From Craspedostauros australis (taxonomy: Eukaryota; Bacillariophyta; Bacillariophyceae; Mastogloiales; Achnanthaceae): 64,000 nucleotides of DNA. Each line of letters begins with the position of its first letter. The stretch's first letter is position 1. The notes under the pieces were generated by a model, which saw only the letters and a list, made by a program, of their open reading frames with translations, had not been told where the DNA came from and did not search any database. The stretch covers positions 930,001 to 994,000 of the forward strand of contig JAMXDE010000022.1 of assembly GCA_026770025.1 (NCBI GenBank), written 5' to 3'. This document shows positions 11,221-22,605 of this stretch, piece after piece. The position numbers and the translations under genes were made by a program.

Positions 11221-13974
11221 TCCTATTCTGTCTATCTATCTTTCTGTGTCTGCTCGTACTCGTTGCTTGGCAGAGTATAGTTGTAGCACTAATGTGACTA
11301 CTCTGTTCAACTCGAAGTGGCTCGTATCGTATTAGTTGGTCCTATGATCTGTTGCTCAGCCGAATTGTGTGAATTCGTGACCTTTGGGAGAGAGAATTAC
11401 GAATACGGAGTGTACGAGCCTGTCGGTCTTGGAATCGGCAGATGCTTGTCCTCAACTATCCGACGCAAAACTGATGTCTGTGTTCCCGCTTTGTGAGTTC
11501 TTGGCTTCGCGCCTCCTGTCGATTTCTGTTCTATCGTGTTCAACTGTGTGTTTGGTCGTGTTGGGCTGTGCCTTGAACCTCTTCCTTGTGCTTCGATTTG
11601 TTGGGTTGTGCTGTTCGGTTGTGGTGTTGTGATGCGTTGCGATGTCGGAGATGGAACTCTTTGTTGGGAGCAGATCGCAAGTCTTGGAATACGAGTAGTT
11701 CGTACTTGGCTGCTCTACTGCCACTCGATTCTGATGCCGTCGCTGATGTTGTCACTGCTGATGGTGACCTCTGCAGTGCTATGACCGGGTGCGGACAGGC
11801 CTCTTCTGCCTTCTGGGACTCTTCAACGGAAGATCCGATTGAGCGGAGGTGCTTTCCTGAGATGATGCCAGTGGCAGAGGTCAAGAACACCAGAGCAAAG
11901 GAACAACTTCCAAATTTGGGAGCAACGAAGCGATCGTGTGGTTTGCTATCGCGACTCTGTGTGGTGCTCCTTGTCTCCCTCGGTTTTCTTCCTCCACTTG
12001 TTCTTGCATTCCTTTTCACCCGCCCCACCTTCGCGTCTCTTCCGCTGATGTCACGCCTTTCACCTCCAGCAACCAGTCGTACCTCTCTCTGCACAATTCG
12101 CACAATTCGCACAATTCACGCGCGCACGCTCCACACACACGGCCAAGTGGGAAAGAGCGAAAATGGTTGGGACAGATCGCGCAGTAAAGTGACAACAATT
12201 CACGCAAAAACACGGAAGCAGCAGATTCGTGGGATGTGCACGTTGCGAGCTTTCTCAGCGCTGTCGCCAGAGCGTTGGATTGTGTCTGACCGTCTTTTCC
12301 GAATTCTTGCTTCCGATGTCGTTGTCCGCACACCCGAACTATCGGACAACAGAGCATTTTCACACGTGATATCGAACAATTTGGCTAGACGTCAAGTTTT
12401 GATTGGAGGGAGAGATCGCGCCTGTCCGTCGTGTTCCGCTTGTGCTTGCGAGTGTGTCATGTCCCATGTGGCACTCATCCTAACAACATCACTAATTTTA
12501 CATGTGACTCACTAAGTCCCGACTTCCGTTGAGAGAGGAATACGGCAAGCCGAGCTTCTGTGACCACACAAAATTGCTCACCATATTTCTCACACCATCA
12601 CACCACAAAAACCGGAACATCTGTGATAACGACAACAAAGCTCCGCGCGAGAATACAAAATGGTGTTTCGCCATCGACGATGATGTGACGATCGTCAGTG
12701 TCAACATTGTGATCAGCAGGCGCATAGACAGCAACAGTAGCGGCGGCGGCATTGTTGCCGTCATGTACGAGTACACCATCACCATGCACTTTCTTGAGCA
12801 CGGACTCGTGAGATCACTGCACACAATGAACATGAAACAGGCCGAGGACAGAGAATGATCGATGATGTCGATACCGTCAATGCGACAATGAAGCAAAGAC
12901 CAGCACAAAAGCAACGATTCAACGCGCTCTATCCGTACCATGCACTGCCATGGAGACGGTTCAAGCAACATGGACAGAGTGCAAGCTGCTTGGCCGGCTT
13001 GGCCCGATTTGCATGGACGAAATTGATGGACGATTGGCGACATCGATGATGGCAAGCTCGACGAAATTGAGGCGAGGAGTGATCACCGACACATTTGGGT
13101 TGGAAGGCCGCACATGGCCTTGCCAAAAAAGATCATTGGTCGTATCGGGTGCCAAGGATGGTGACGAGCATGGCGGCTCTTCCGTCACAGCATGTCGACA
13201 CAAGTACGAACACAGTGGAGCATCCATCTACAATGCTCGGCTGCAAACAGGTTTCTTCTCGTCAATTCATTCTCCATCTTCTGGCGGAAACATCCTCATT
13301 ACTATGACCTCTTCCCGCAATTTCCAAGGCGCCCATGCTCGTGCACACACGCGCTTCCATCGCACTCTCCTCTCACGTGATCAAGCACGCTTCGACCATA
13401 GTCACGATCGTTTCCGTCGGCACTATGTCACTGCTTCGGCTCGCATGAGCTCAACGCAAAGACACGCCTCCATGTCAAAGGACAACCCAACCGCACGGAG
13501 AGATTGCGACAAAGCGTGGAATGAATGGTGCCGCTGGCATGTAAGAGGGCGAACCCGCGATTCCTTCTGCGTCGAATGGCCACACCAAGAGATGACACGT
13601 CAACAGCGTCATGAATAGAGCAGATTCGTCTGGAGAGAGATGAAGCAACACGAAGATTATCGCCGCCCGTGGGGCTTCTGTGCGTCCCAAACCAACCTCG
13701 GTCGCTATCGACACTACAAAAAGAGCTGCGATGCACTACGAGTATCATTAAGAATGAGTCAGACTGTGATATTGGATGCAAGAATGATCTATTCATGTGT
13801 AAAGTGCCTCTGACTATCCCTACCATACCCCTCCAACAACGTGTCGCAACTGCGGCTCTGCCCGTCCATGTTTCGCGCCGGGATCATCAGCCATCCTCGA
13901 CTCAAGCAATGCCGACACCATCGCATCACAGCCTGTCTTCTGCACATACTTCAGCGCGGTTTCGTCACCTTGTT
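11221..13974. other. Intergenic, 2.75 kb, no gene supported
   Basis: Frames up to 309 codons (11586-12515 +) and 222 codons (12950-13618 +) exist. They lack recognisable domains, overlap equally long frames on the other strand, and have irregular composition. A threefold CACAATTCG direct repeat lies at about 12090-12118. I cannot exclude a rapidly evolving gene here. Confidence 0.5.
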
Positions 13975-15888
13975 TCATACCACCTCCGGATCAATCGTTT
14001 CCAAGGTCATCAGATAATCGATCAGCTCCGAACAAGCGCTTTTCACCGCACAGGCACGCACTGTTTCTCCTCGTCTGTTCATCAGGTTCACGTCCACCTT
14101 CACGTTGCTCGATTCAACCAACAACTTCATCTTCTCCAGACGGTCGTCACAGCCGTTGATATCGGCGTCTATATTGCAGTCGGTGTCGCTATCCGAATCG
14201 CTATCCGAATCACTATCCGAATCGCTATCCGAATCACTATCCGAATCACTATCCGAATCGCTGTCAGTATCGCTGTCGACATCTTTGCTGGTGCCAGTGG
14301 TGGCGCGGCAGATGCAATGCAATGCGGTGTCGCCACTCTTGTTTAGAAGCGTTGCATCCACCGAGTCACGCCCCACCAATCGTCGAAGCACGTCTGCACT
14401 GCACGTCTTGCTCATGCATGCGAGGTGGAGAAGTGTGTCGCCATGATGATTCTGGATGTTCGCAAATGGTCGGGCCTCTTCGATCAACCGCTTGGTGATG
14501 TCCGTATCTCCCACATGATTGTTTGGATGGCAGATATTGGTGAGGTTGGTGGTGGGGATGACTTGATGTTGGATGAGATCGAAGAGGTGGGTGGTTATGG
14601 TGGTGTCGTTGAACGTCTCAAACAAGCCTCCCCTGAAGGCGATGTGGAAGGGCGTGTCGCCGTTATGGTTTTGGATGGTGAGACTGCTGTTGGTATTGTA
14701 CAACCGAAGCAGATACTGGATGATGTCTTGTTTTTTAGTCTTGCATGCAACATGGAGAGGGGTGTCTCCGTGTCTGTTTTGAATCTTGAGGATTTCATGG
14801 ATACTCATCTCGTTGTTGCTGTTGTTGAGGTGATACTCTTCCATCAACAACTTCAAGCAAGGCAAGGTATGGATTCCGTGAGAGCAAAGATGGTGCAATG
14901 GTGTGTCGCCATCGTTGTTTTGGATGCGGATGTGACTGTCTGTGTCAATTTTGTCACACTGGACCAGATACGAAATCACAGCCTCATCACCACGCCAGTT
15001 CTTGCGACAAGCCAGGTGGAGAAGTGTGTCACCGTTGTCGTCGCGGATGTTGGGATTGATGTCGACACTGATATCATCTGATTCCATGAGGTATCGAAGG
15101 TTGGTGCTCCTCGTCCCTTGACATGCCCAATGCAAGGGTGTCTCACCTTTGTTGTTCTGTCTGTTGATGTTGGCATCCACATCAACTTGGCGACATTGCA
15201 CCAAGTACTCCAGCGCACCGCTCTCCGATCTTGCGCAAGCATGGTGGAGCAGACTATTACCATCATAGTCGTCCATGATGAAGTGGACTCGATCAGATTC
15301 CATCAAGTACTCGACAACATCTCTGTCTCCGTGCCTGCAAGCGAGATGAAGCAACGTCTGCCCTTTGCTGTCCCGAGGATTGAAATCCACATCGCTTCGA
15401 TCGGACTGCATGAAGTACTCGATGGTGTCTCTGTTTCCATACTCGCACGCGCTATGCAGTGGTGTGTTGCCGTGGTTGTCTCGCATGTTGACATCCAAGT
15501 GGAAGCGATCTGATTCCATCAGGTACTCCACGGTGTCCGTGTTTCCCTCATCACAAGCGTGATGGAGTGCTGTCATTCCGTCGCCATCTCGAAGGTTGAC
15601 GTCCACTTTGATTCGATCAGACTCCAACAAGCACTTGACAATGGCTGTGTAGCCATCGCAACAAGCAACATGGAGTGGCGATTCATCATATCCCTCAACG
15701 ATGCCGCACAGTGTGCCCTCTTCACATGATTTGATCAAGGCCCGCACCTTTGCCAAGTCGTTCCTGTCGCATGCTCTGTGCAATCGCACGAGCCACGTGT
15801 CGTCGGGGTCCTCACTGTGTTTATTCCAGTTTCGTTTCGATTCCGTCGTATTATGTGATAGAATAGAACATTGCCCCAAAGAACGCAT
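13975..15888 (-). CDS. Ankyrin-repeat protein with long Ser-Asp tract
   Basis: This single-exon frame encodes 637 residues. At least twelve ankyrin units can be counted by their TPLHxAC-type turns (SPLHVAC, TALHHAC, TPLHSAC, TLLHLAC and so on), covering about residues 30-530. Many carry a shared EYLMESDR segment, which indicates recent internal duplication. After the repeats comes a pure Ser-Asp run (coded at about 14179-14281), then one degenerate repeat and the end. There is no kinase, SOCS or membrane segment, so it is probably a cytosolic or nuclear protein-interaction scaffold with unknown partners. The ATG at 15888 lies just downstream, in transcription direction, of a CT-rich (GA on +) leader. 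Such ankyrin genes are numerous in diatoms and other stramenopiles. Confidence 0.9.
   Translation of the reverse strand: MRSLGQCSILSHNTTESKRNWNKHSEDPDDTWLVRLHRACDRNDLAKVRALIKSCEEGTLCGIVEGYDESPLHVACCDGYTAIVKCLLESDRIKVDVNLRDGDGMTALHHACDEGNTDTVEYLMESDRFHLDVNMRDNHGNTPLHSACEYGNRDTIEYFMQSDRSDVDFNPRDSKGQTLLHLACRHGDRDVVEYLMESDRVHFIMDDYDGNSLLHHACARSESGALEYLVQCRQVDVDANINRQNNKGETPLHWACQGTRSTNLRYLMESDDISVDINPNIRDDNGDTLLHLACRKNWRGDEAVISYLVQCDKIDTDSHIRIQNNDGDTPLHHLCSHGIHTLPCLKLLMEEYHLNNSNNEMSIHEILKIQNRHGDTPLHVACKTKKQDIIQYLLRLYNTNSSLTIQNHNGDTPFHIAFRGGLFETFNDTTITTHLFDLIQHQVIPTTNLTNICHPNNHVGDTDITKRLIEEARPFANIQNHHGDTLLHLACMSKTCSADVLRRLVGRDSVDATLLNKSGDTALHCICRATTGTSKDVDSDTDSDSDSDSDSDSDSDSDSDSDSDSDSDTDCNIDADINGCDDRLEKMKLLVESSNVKVDVNLMNRRGETVRACAVKSACSELIDYLMTLETIDPEVV
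14179..14281. repeat. Coding 12-bp minisatellite (Ser-Asp tract)
   Basis: Tandem copies of a TATCCGAATCRC-type unit on the + strand. Read on the minus strand they encode alternating Ser and Asp in the ankyrin gene. Near-identity of the units suggests slippage and likely length variation between alleles. Confidence 0.9.
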
Positions 15889-17603
15889 TCAGAGTTAGAT
15901 GGAAGAGAGTGAGAGCGAGAGAGAGGGATGGGATAACCCGAATGTGAGCAGGAGTAGATCGCAGTGTCATGCACGCTCAGATGTACGAGTACGAGTGCAC
16001 ACAGGTGCGATCAAGAGGCAAAGGATCATGCTGGTACTGTCAAACGCACACAAACACGAAGATGCACGTCAAGTCGTTCATGCAAGGGACCATCCACGCT
16101 CTCGCATCGTTCCATGTGCTGGCAACTGCACAAACCCACTTTGGGAGACGCCAGCGCAAGGACAAGTCCGAGCACAAGAGGTGGACTCACAGGTTCATGT
16201 TGGTCCGGTTGCTGCCGTTGTCGTACGAATACGAGGAGATGCTCGTGCGCAAAGGTTGCTGGAGGGAGATATGTGAGGATGTTGCGGCGGCGGCAATCCG
16301 GACTTGGAACTATCTGTCATGCATGTGATGTGGACGAATGTGGGGTCTGCGTGTATGGATGGGTGTATGGATGGGTTGCGGCTTGGTTGGGATCAGAATC
16401 AACGCAGATTCTCTTGCGATGCAATGTTGTGGTGTGATGTTGGTGATGTTGTTTCTGTCATGGTTTCATTTTTATTCGTGTCCAGCGAGAGGTCTGTTTG
16501 TTGGTGTGTTTGTGATGTCCACGTTTGGATTCTGATCTGTTCTGTGTCTCTTCGATCTCGTTTTTTCGCAAAACTGAATTCGAAAAATGGAATGGTATCC
16601 TCGTCAGCTTGTGTGGGAAAAGTCGACTGGCACGACTTCCATTTTATCGAATTCGCAAAACAATCTTTTCGAATCGTGGATGATCACGATCGATGTGTGG
16701 AGCCGATGAGCACCAAAGACATCGCGCGCCATTTTGGCAACGATGGTCGTCGATCTTGACTCATAGTTGTGGGATGGACGAAGCGCAAGGCGAAGATGCG
16801 GCCGCTCCCGTTTGTCACATCGTCAAGACATCGTGCGAGCGATCTTGCTGCAACCTATCGCATAGTTGAGTGCTGGTAGCTCGTAGTTGCAGCCTTTCGC
16901 TCATGGCAGGGGCCTTTGCAACTTACATACGACTACGAGAAGAGAAGAGTAGAGTAGAGTACGATCTGATAGTCGCATAGTTTCTCGTGGCAGATTGCAA
17001 AGCATGGGTGATGGGGAGGCCATGATGTCTCTTTGCCACCGATCCACGACGATTCTGCTTCCCGAAGTTGAGAACAGGCAGCTCGCATGTGCACGTAGGT
17101 TGTACGCCCACGGCAAAGGGAGACAGACAATGCGAGAGGGGCGACGACCACAAGCAGAGACATTGGAGTGATGGAACAGTCGATCAAACACAGAGGGAAA
17201 CAGCGACGTTCGAGACAAGGAGAACGCTCGATCGCAAGGAGCGTCCATTCCGTCAACCGAGTGGAGCGACAGCTGCAACGGTGACAGCGATACTGACAAC
17301 AGCACGAACAAAGAGCGGTACCAGGGTGACACAACAGCAATAGCAAACGATCAGGCACTACTCATATAATACCACTGCGATTCTGCACAAACGAAGATCC
17401 TCCAATGTTGATCTCTCCTTCCGCGAGCGCTTTCGCGACCTGCATCACATATACCAGAGCACGATAAGACAAGGACATCCACAACAATCACTTCCGACAG
17501 CATCAGCATCCTGATCCCATCTCACTTCCACATCCAATAGCCACTTTCGAATCTGCTTCCACTTCCATTTCTGTTCCTGCACTCGCACTCGCACTCGCAC
17601 TAA
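15889..17603. other. Intergenic, 1.7 kb, no gene supported
   Basis: It starts with a GA-rich tract (15901-15927) that is probably the leader of the ankyrin gene. Frames of 120-160 codons at 15964-17358 on both strands look random. Short GTACGAGTACGAG and TAGAGTAGAGTACG words occur at about 15979 and 16947. Confidence 0.55.
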
Positions 17604-18260
17604 TATACATATCGTTCAGCGGCAACCCCATCGCACAAGCCACAACATGTCGTCCGCGCGGATGACATCAGCGAGGTCCCAACCGTTTCCAGCAACAACA
17701 TGCTGCCTGAAGACGGACTGGAGATGGGAAGACGGTCGCACATGTCCAAATCTGCCAAATTCCAGAACCAATCTTCAACGGGGGAATGGCACCGATGACA
17801 CTGCCAGCGAAATAGTGGACACAAACGCTTCAGAAGCACCTGGGGACGATGAAACCTCGCGGAGACGTACAAAGCTCGCCATCATCTGCTTCCTGTTCCT
17901 CCTTGCCATCATCAGCGGCGTGGTCGTCGCTGTCTTGCTGAGCACAAGTGGAAGGCGGGCAGCACATCCGGTTCGGTTGGCGATGATTTCAAACGATGCG
18001 CGAAGGACTCCGAATGCCAGGCGTTGCAGAGCTGCGTGTATTATTCGACCAGCGTCCCATGCTGTGAGGAATTCACTGCCGTCGCCAACATCTCCGAAGA
18101 TTCCGGTCTCTATCTTGGGTCCACGAGGTAGTGTCATCACGCGATCCGGCGAGGGAAAAAATGCACGGCAGATTGGATGTGCGAATTGGGCAGGAACGGC
18201 GAACAGATCGTTTGCAATGTGGGCGCAGACGAGGGCATCTGCCAGCGGGCAGTGAATTGA
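17604..18260 (+). pseudogene. Decayed copy of the cysteine-rich single-pass membrane protein (paralogue of 60387-61193)
   Basis: Homology to the intact-looking paralogue runs through the whole stretch but changes frame. Codons in the frame of 17604 match the N-terminal part (VVRADD...LPEDGLEMGRR against IVRDDG...GPEDGSEMGRR, equal spacing). The membrane segment (KLAIICFLFLLAIISGVVVAVLL) is then read one base later (frame of 17647). The frame returns to that of 17604 for the cysteine region (GDDFKRCAKDSEC...SCVYYS...CCEEFTAV). Visible lesions are: no in-frame start codon, a stop at 17796, one shift near 17735-17800, a second near 17945-17966, and an in-frame TAG at 18129. Beyond that TAG a second cysteine module continues (CTADWMCELG...QIVCN) to a TGA at 18258. 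All cysteines survive, so decay is recent. Assembly error could explain single lesions but hardly all of them. Confidence 0.75.
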
Positions 18261-18594
18261 ACTCGAGGGAGTTTTCTTTCGAGGCTGTCTGTCTTTTGGC
18301 GCTTGTGCGCATGTCACGCATCTCCAGGCACGATGGGGTGAGGAGGTGCACATTCTATGGACGATCGCAGCAGCATATAGTAGAGAGAACTTGGTTCGAG
18401 ACCGGTCATGCCAATGGGACTATTAAAAATACTCTGCGAGCTATTATAGGACATTATACCTTGTCTCCCGGCAGCTCTCTGGTGATTGCTGTCTCCACAT
18501 TGTTGCGAATATGCCATAATTGTCAGCAACCCCCACCTGTGACACGTACAGCGGCTAGCTATGCATTCATGTGTGTATTCACCCATTCGCCCAT
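18261..18594. other. Intergenic, 0.33 kb
   Basis: The short 3' spacer between the pseudogene and the 3' end of POLH. No structure seen. Confidence 0.6.
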
Positions 18595-20940
18595 TCATTC
18601 CTTGTTCTTGGGTTGGAAGTAGTTTCTGATCGTTGATTCCTTCTGCGATGCGGATGATTGCGTTCTTGACTGTTGCTGCAATCGGATTTCATGGTACAGA
18701 GATTGCTTGACGTCATGTGGTAGCACCGCCAACACATCTGGATCGATCTCGTCGATCGTGGGCATGGGGATTGGATTTGCCAACGAGAGGCGGGAGAAGG
18801 ATGATGATGACGACTTGGTCGCAGCGCCATCCTCCAAACGGTCATCACCACCACTAGACTTTGATCCAGGGTTGGCGATGCCGTCCTTCTTGACCTTCTT
18901 CTTGCCGGCATCTGCGTGCTTCGTGTTGGAGACTGCGAGATGAGGGGAATGCCATTGATCGATGGCTCTCTTCTTGTTGCCTTGCTGCACGTCGCTCGAA
19001 TTCGGTGTCGACTTGGCGTGGCCATCAGCATCGCCGTTGCGTCGTACCTGCTTCTTTCCAGTTCCAGCCCGTTGAAAGGCGTCGGCAATGGATCTCGTGC
19101 CTGTCGGACGCTTCGTGAATTTGGTGGCTGATACACCGAGAATGAAGATGCGCGCGTCACTTGTTGCATCCGGCTTCTTGTGATCGTCGATTGCTGCCTC
19201 CACCAGATGATGCAGGAGGCGAAGCGCGCACTGGACGTAGGATCGGGGTGTCTTGCACTGTTTCGTCTGCGAGTATCGATTGCCGTTGATCTTGCCCAGC
19301 CGGACGTAGAGCATGAAGGTCATCGGCTGTCGTTCGTACTCGGCATTGTCCTCCTGGAGGCGTTCGGTGAGTTCCGAACACAGCTCACTGGTCCATCGCT
19401 GGATGCTGGCGCGATCGTCCAGGGGGATGGATTGCGGGCCGAAGAATGTCTTGCTGCAACCAATCGACTGCGGTTCGATCCGACGGACGACTGCATCACG
19501 GCAGATACCGCGGGCGATGTCGAAAAGGAACCGGGCGACCTTGTGGTCTGTGGTCTTGGGCGGCGACTTGGCCATGGTGCGTTGGACTCCTCCTGCTGCT
19601 GTTGACACTGACACTTCCTGCCCACTCATGCCGGCTTCGACAGCAGACCCGCTGGTGCCACCCATCTCCACGAGCTCCAACGTCTTGATGGGAAGTTGAG
19701 CGAGCTGCCCCACGGTGCGAATGCCCAGCATGCTGGCGATCCGTTCTCCGTACTTGCCACCCAAGCCGCGGATACGACCCAACGGCAATGGGTGGAAGAG
19801 CGTCCCCAGAGCTCGCTTGTCCGCTCGGTTGATGAGGGTCTGGCGGTTGGGTTTCTTGAGTCCGCTCGCCAGCTTGGCCAGCGCTTTGTTGGACGAAATG
19901 CCTGCCGACAGTGTGAATATGCCGCCGTCGAACGATTGTTGGACCTTCTTTCTCGCTTCCGCGGCAAAGTATGCACCACATGCCAAGCGGAGCTCGAGCT
20001 TGGACCATTGTCGCATCGGGCGCATCCACCACGCCGTGCTACCTACGTCAGTGGCGGTCTGAGCAGAATCCAACACCTGCAGATGCGATCCGCGGCGCAA
20101 TTCCTCCTTGTCCAATGCATTGGTGGCTTGCGCGGCTTGCGACAAGGTTTCAACGCCACCGATTGTGGTGCACCCAGAGGCGGTGGATATTACGGTGTTC
20201 CACAAGCTGTTGGGCGGTTGCTGAGTACTGTCGCTCTCACCATTGCATCGACTTGGATCCTCATGTTGCTGTGCGACTATAGCATTGGCCATGGCATGTG
20301 CCATCCACGATACATCGACGTAGATCTCATCGATGGAAGCGACCTCCACGGTGATTGGTTTTGGCTTTGGCTTGGTGGGTGGATGCATTTGGTGGATGGA
20401 GGCCTGGATGTCTCGCAAGGATTGCGATAGGCACTTGATGACACGCTTGCTGGCGTCACGGTACATGGTGAGATCCGCCTTGCCGTGCTTGACCGGAACC
20501 TGGACGATGCGCAGATCGGCGCACTTGCGCACGGCCTCCTGTCCACGGTCGTTGCGTTTGACGCCTGCTGCGCGTGCTTCGTAGGAAACTGCGATGAGAC
20601 TTCCGTTTGCATCCGGATGATGCTGACCAGCGGGTGGGGGAGACTGGCGTGCATCCGTTGCTGCTGGTGACGCAACCAACCGCTTGTCGACTTCGTGTGC
20701 GGTCTTGGCTTGCAGCTTGCCGTACGGATTGTACTGCGAGACAGCCGTCGGCACTCCGCGCAGGTTGGGATTGAGCTCTCTCTCGCATGCCACGTAGAAC
20801 GCGTCCAAATCAAAATGCAGAACCACACGCTTATCCACCGCGTTATCGCTTCTCACCTTGTCACCATGGCCGTCATCAGTGCTATTGCGATTGCCATCGT
20901 CACTCATGGTCGAATGCGTTCTGCTTTCACTTGTGATCAT
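18595..20940 (-). CDS. POLH: DNA polymerase eta (Y-family translesion polymerase)
   Basis: Pol eta copies past UV-type lesions in the nucleus. From the Met chosen at 20940 the product has about 781 residues. Catalytic metal-binding motifs are DLDAFY (about 44-49) and SIDEIYVD (about 203-210, D/E pair). The fingers have YNPYGKLQAKT and VSYEARAAGVKRND. The thumb/little-finger region has SAGISSNKALAKLASGLKKPNRQT, GRIRGLGGKYG and QSIGCSKTFFGP, the last being typical of eta as opposed to kappa or iota. The C-terminus ends in a PIP-like box, ESTIRNYF, for PCNA contact. I see no zinc-finger (UBZ) motif. A Gln/Asn-rich insertion separates SIDEIYVD from the SAGIS block. The frame continues upstream to 21177, but that part is coded by ATGGATGG-like repeats and looks like leader. 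A Met at 20907 is also possible. It is divergent from GCN2. Confidence 0.92.
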   Translation of the reverse strand: MITSESRTHSTMSDDGNRNSTDDGHGDKVRSDNAVDKRVVLHFDLDAFYVACERELNPNLRGVPTAVSQYNPYGKLQAKTAHEVDKRLVASPAATDARQSPPPAGQHHPDANGSLIAVSYEARAAGVKRNDRGQEAVRKCADLRIVQVPVKHGKADLTMYRDASKRVIKCLSQSLRDIQASIHQMHPPTKPKPKPITVEVASIDEIYVDVSWMAHAMANAIVAQQHEDPSRCNGESDSTQQPPNSLWNTVISTASGCTTIGGVETLSQAAQATNALDKEELRRGSHLQVLDSAQTATDVGSTAWWMRPMRQWSKLELRLACGAYFAAEARKKVQQSFDGGIFTLSAGISSNKALAKLASGLKKPNRQTLINRADKRALGTLFHPLPLGRIRGLGGKYGERIASMLGIRTVGQLAQLPIKTLELVEMGGTSGSAVEAGMSGQEVSVSTAAGGVQRTMAKSPPKTTDHKVARFLFDIARGICRDAVVRRIEPQSIGCSKTFFGPQSIPLDDRASIQRWTSELCSELTERLQEDNAEYERQPMTFMLYVRLGKINGNRYSQTKQCKTPRSYVQCALRLLHHLVEAAIDDHKKPDATSDARIFILGVSATKFTKRPTGTRSIADAFQRAGTGKKQVRRNGDADGHAKSTPNSSDVQQGNKKRAIDQWHSPHLAVSNTKHADAGKKKVKKDGIANPGSKSSGGDDRLEDGAATKSSSSSFSRLSLANPIPMPTIDEIDPDVLAVLPHDVKQSLYHEIRLQQQSRTQSSASQKESTIRNYFQPKNKE

Positions 20941-21545
20941 CTTTGATGCTTCAGCCTCATCAAATGAATGGATGAATGAATGGATGCATGGATGGATGGA
21001 ATCAATCTCTCTTGTTGTGTTGATGCTTGTGATGGTGTTGCCATCGACGCGAGGATTCTGTTCTTCTTCCACGCCGCCCACCCCCCCATTCCCAACAACA
21101 CAGATACTGCGACTATTGCCCAACAACTTCGAATCTCCCTCCGACGCTTCTCGTTTGTTCGTGATCCAACGCATCATTCATCCGTGACTTATTCAAAAGG
21201 CCTTTGTAAGTACATGGTCGATCCCAAACCCACGGAACAAGATCACAAATTCTGTTCGGCACGACACACATCACCAAGGACACGATCCATCAAGGGCACA
21301 ACACGAGGAAACACGCCCATGCATCATGGGATGTGATGGAAGGGAATGACGCCAGGAGACTTGATCACAAAGAAAAGGTGACATCGATGGATAATATTCT
21401 ATAATAGAATAGGTCGCACTCGTCCATCCACGCGTCCACTGATCCATCATCGACCATATAGTAGGGTCCTCTGATAGAGCGTTCTGTTGCTCTGCCGTCT
21501 CAGCGTACGAGCAGTACTCATCATCATCCAGCGTTTCCGACTAGA
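20941..21545. promoter_or_regulatory. Shared upstream region of divergent POLH and GCN2
   Basis: A 605-bp spacer between two divergent starts, holding both leaders and presumably both promoters. An AT-rich patch at about 21390-21415 (ATAATATTCTATAATAGAATAG) is the only TATA-like candidate, lying about 140 bases before the GCN2 ATG. TGGATGGATG-type repeats lie at 20970-21000. Confidence 0.45.
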
Positions 21546-22572
21546 ATGTCGACGGGATTCTTCTCAGTGCTGCAAGATGAGAGCGACGATGACACCAGCA
21601 GCAGTGGCGGCGATGCCCAAGATGCTGCTATAAGGAGGCAACTGCAGCAGCAGCAGCAGCAGTTCGCGACGAAGAAGTCAACGACAAGAGGATCAGGCAA
21701 GCCTGCAGTCGCCATTGCCTTCGCGGAAGACACGGGGAACAATCGCCACCACCACCACCGCAAGAACAAGAGTAAAAGCAAGAAGATTGGCAGGAAGCAA
21801 GCGGCATCCGCCAACAAGCCGGCCATTTGGGTACCACCAACCAATGAAGGCCAGCATGTCACCATTCCTGCCTACGAGGACTTGTCCACAGCGAGGGCAG
21901 ACGAGGAGACTGTATTGCAAGCCGTCTACGACACCGACTTCACGGTCAGCGACGGACCATGGGGCAGCAAAAAGTTGCAAGTCCATGTGCGCCCGCCGGA
22001 TGTGGAGAAGGACAGGATCGGCGCACAGCTCTTGCTGTCCGTGCAGGTCGGAAACAAGTATCCCTACGTCATTCCCATCATCGAGCTGCTCGACATCAAA
22101 GGACTTTCCAACGGCCAGCAGCAAACGCTGCTCAACTCTCTGGGAGATCGTGCCAAGGACCTCGCTTCCAGCGGACAGGTCATGCTGGTGGAGCTGGTTC
22201 AGATCGTGGAAGACTTTCTGCTAGAGCACAATCGCGATCCAAACATGTCCGCATGGGAGACGATGAAGGCAAGCGAAGCGAAGCAGAAACGCCTTCTGCT
22301 GGCGACTTCCAAGGAGGCGCAGCTCTCGCGCATTCTCAACGAAGGCACACCGACGGTCTTTGGGATGCAGCACGGCGGTCAGCCTTCCATCCATTCCACG
22401 GACCTCAACTCGGCATCCAACAATGCCACATCATCGCTATCACATAACATTCAGGCAGGAACCGCCGAGCTCGAGAAGGAACTCAAACGGCAGAGGCAGG
22501 CCTTGGAGCATGCCAGGAAGAACCGAAAGTTCACTGCGGCCAAGCACCAAGCCGCACCACCGAATGGAAACG

Positions 22573-22605
<33 letters not shown>

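Noticed and set aside
11586-12515. 309-codon plus-strand frame
   Set aside because: It has no domain, overlaps a comparable minus-strand frame, and its composition resembles surrounding spacer. Kept only as an unsupported possibility.
17735-17795. A 31-bp GT-AG segment that would restore frame in the cysteine-rich pseudogene
   Set aside because: Too short for introns seen elsewhere in the window (78-351 bp), and it would not repair the other lesions.
18390-18420. GGTTCGAGACC resembling a tRNA T-arm
   Set aside because: The arm does not extend to five pairs and no acceptor or anticodon stem can be folded around it.
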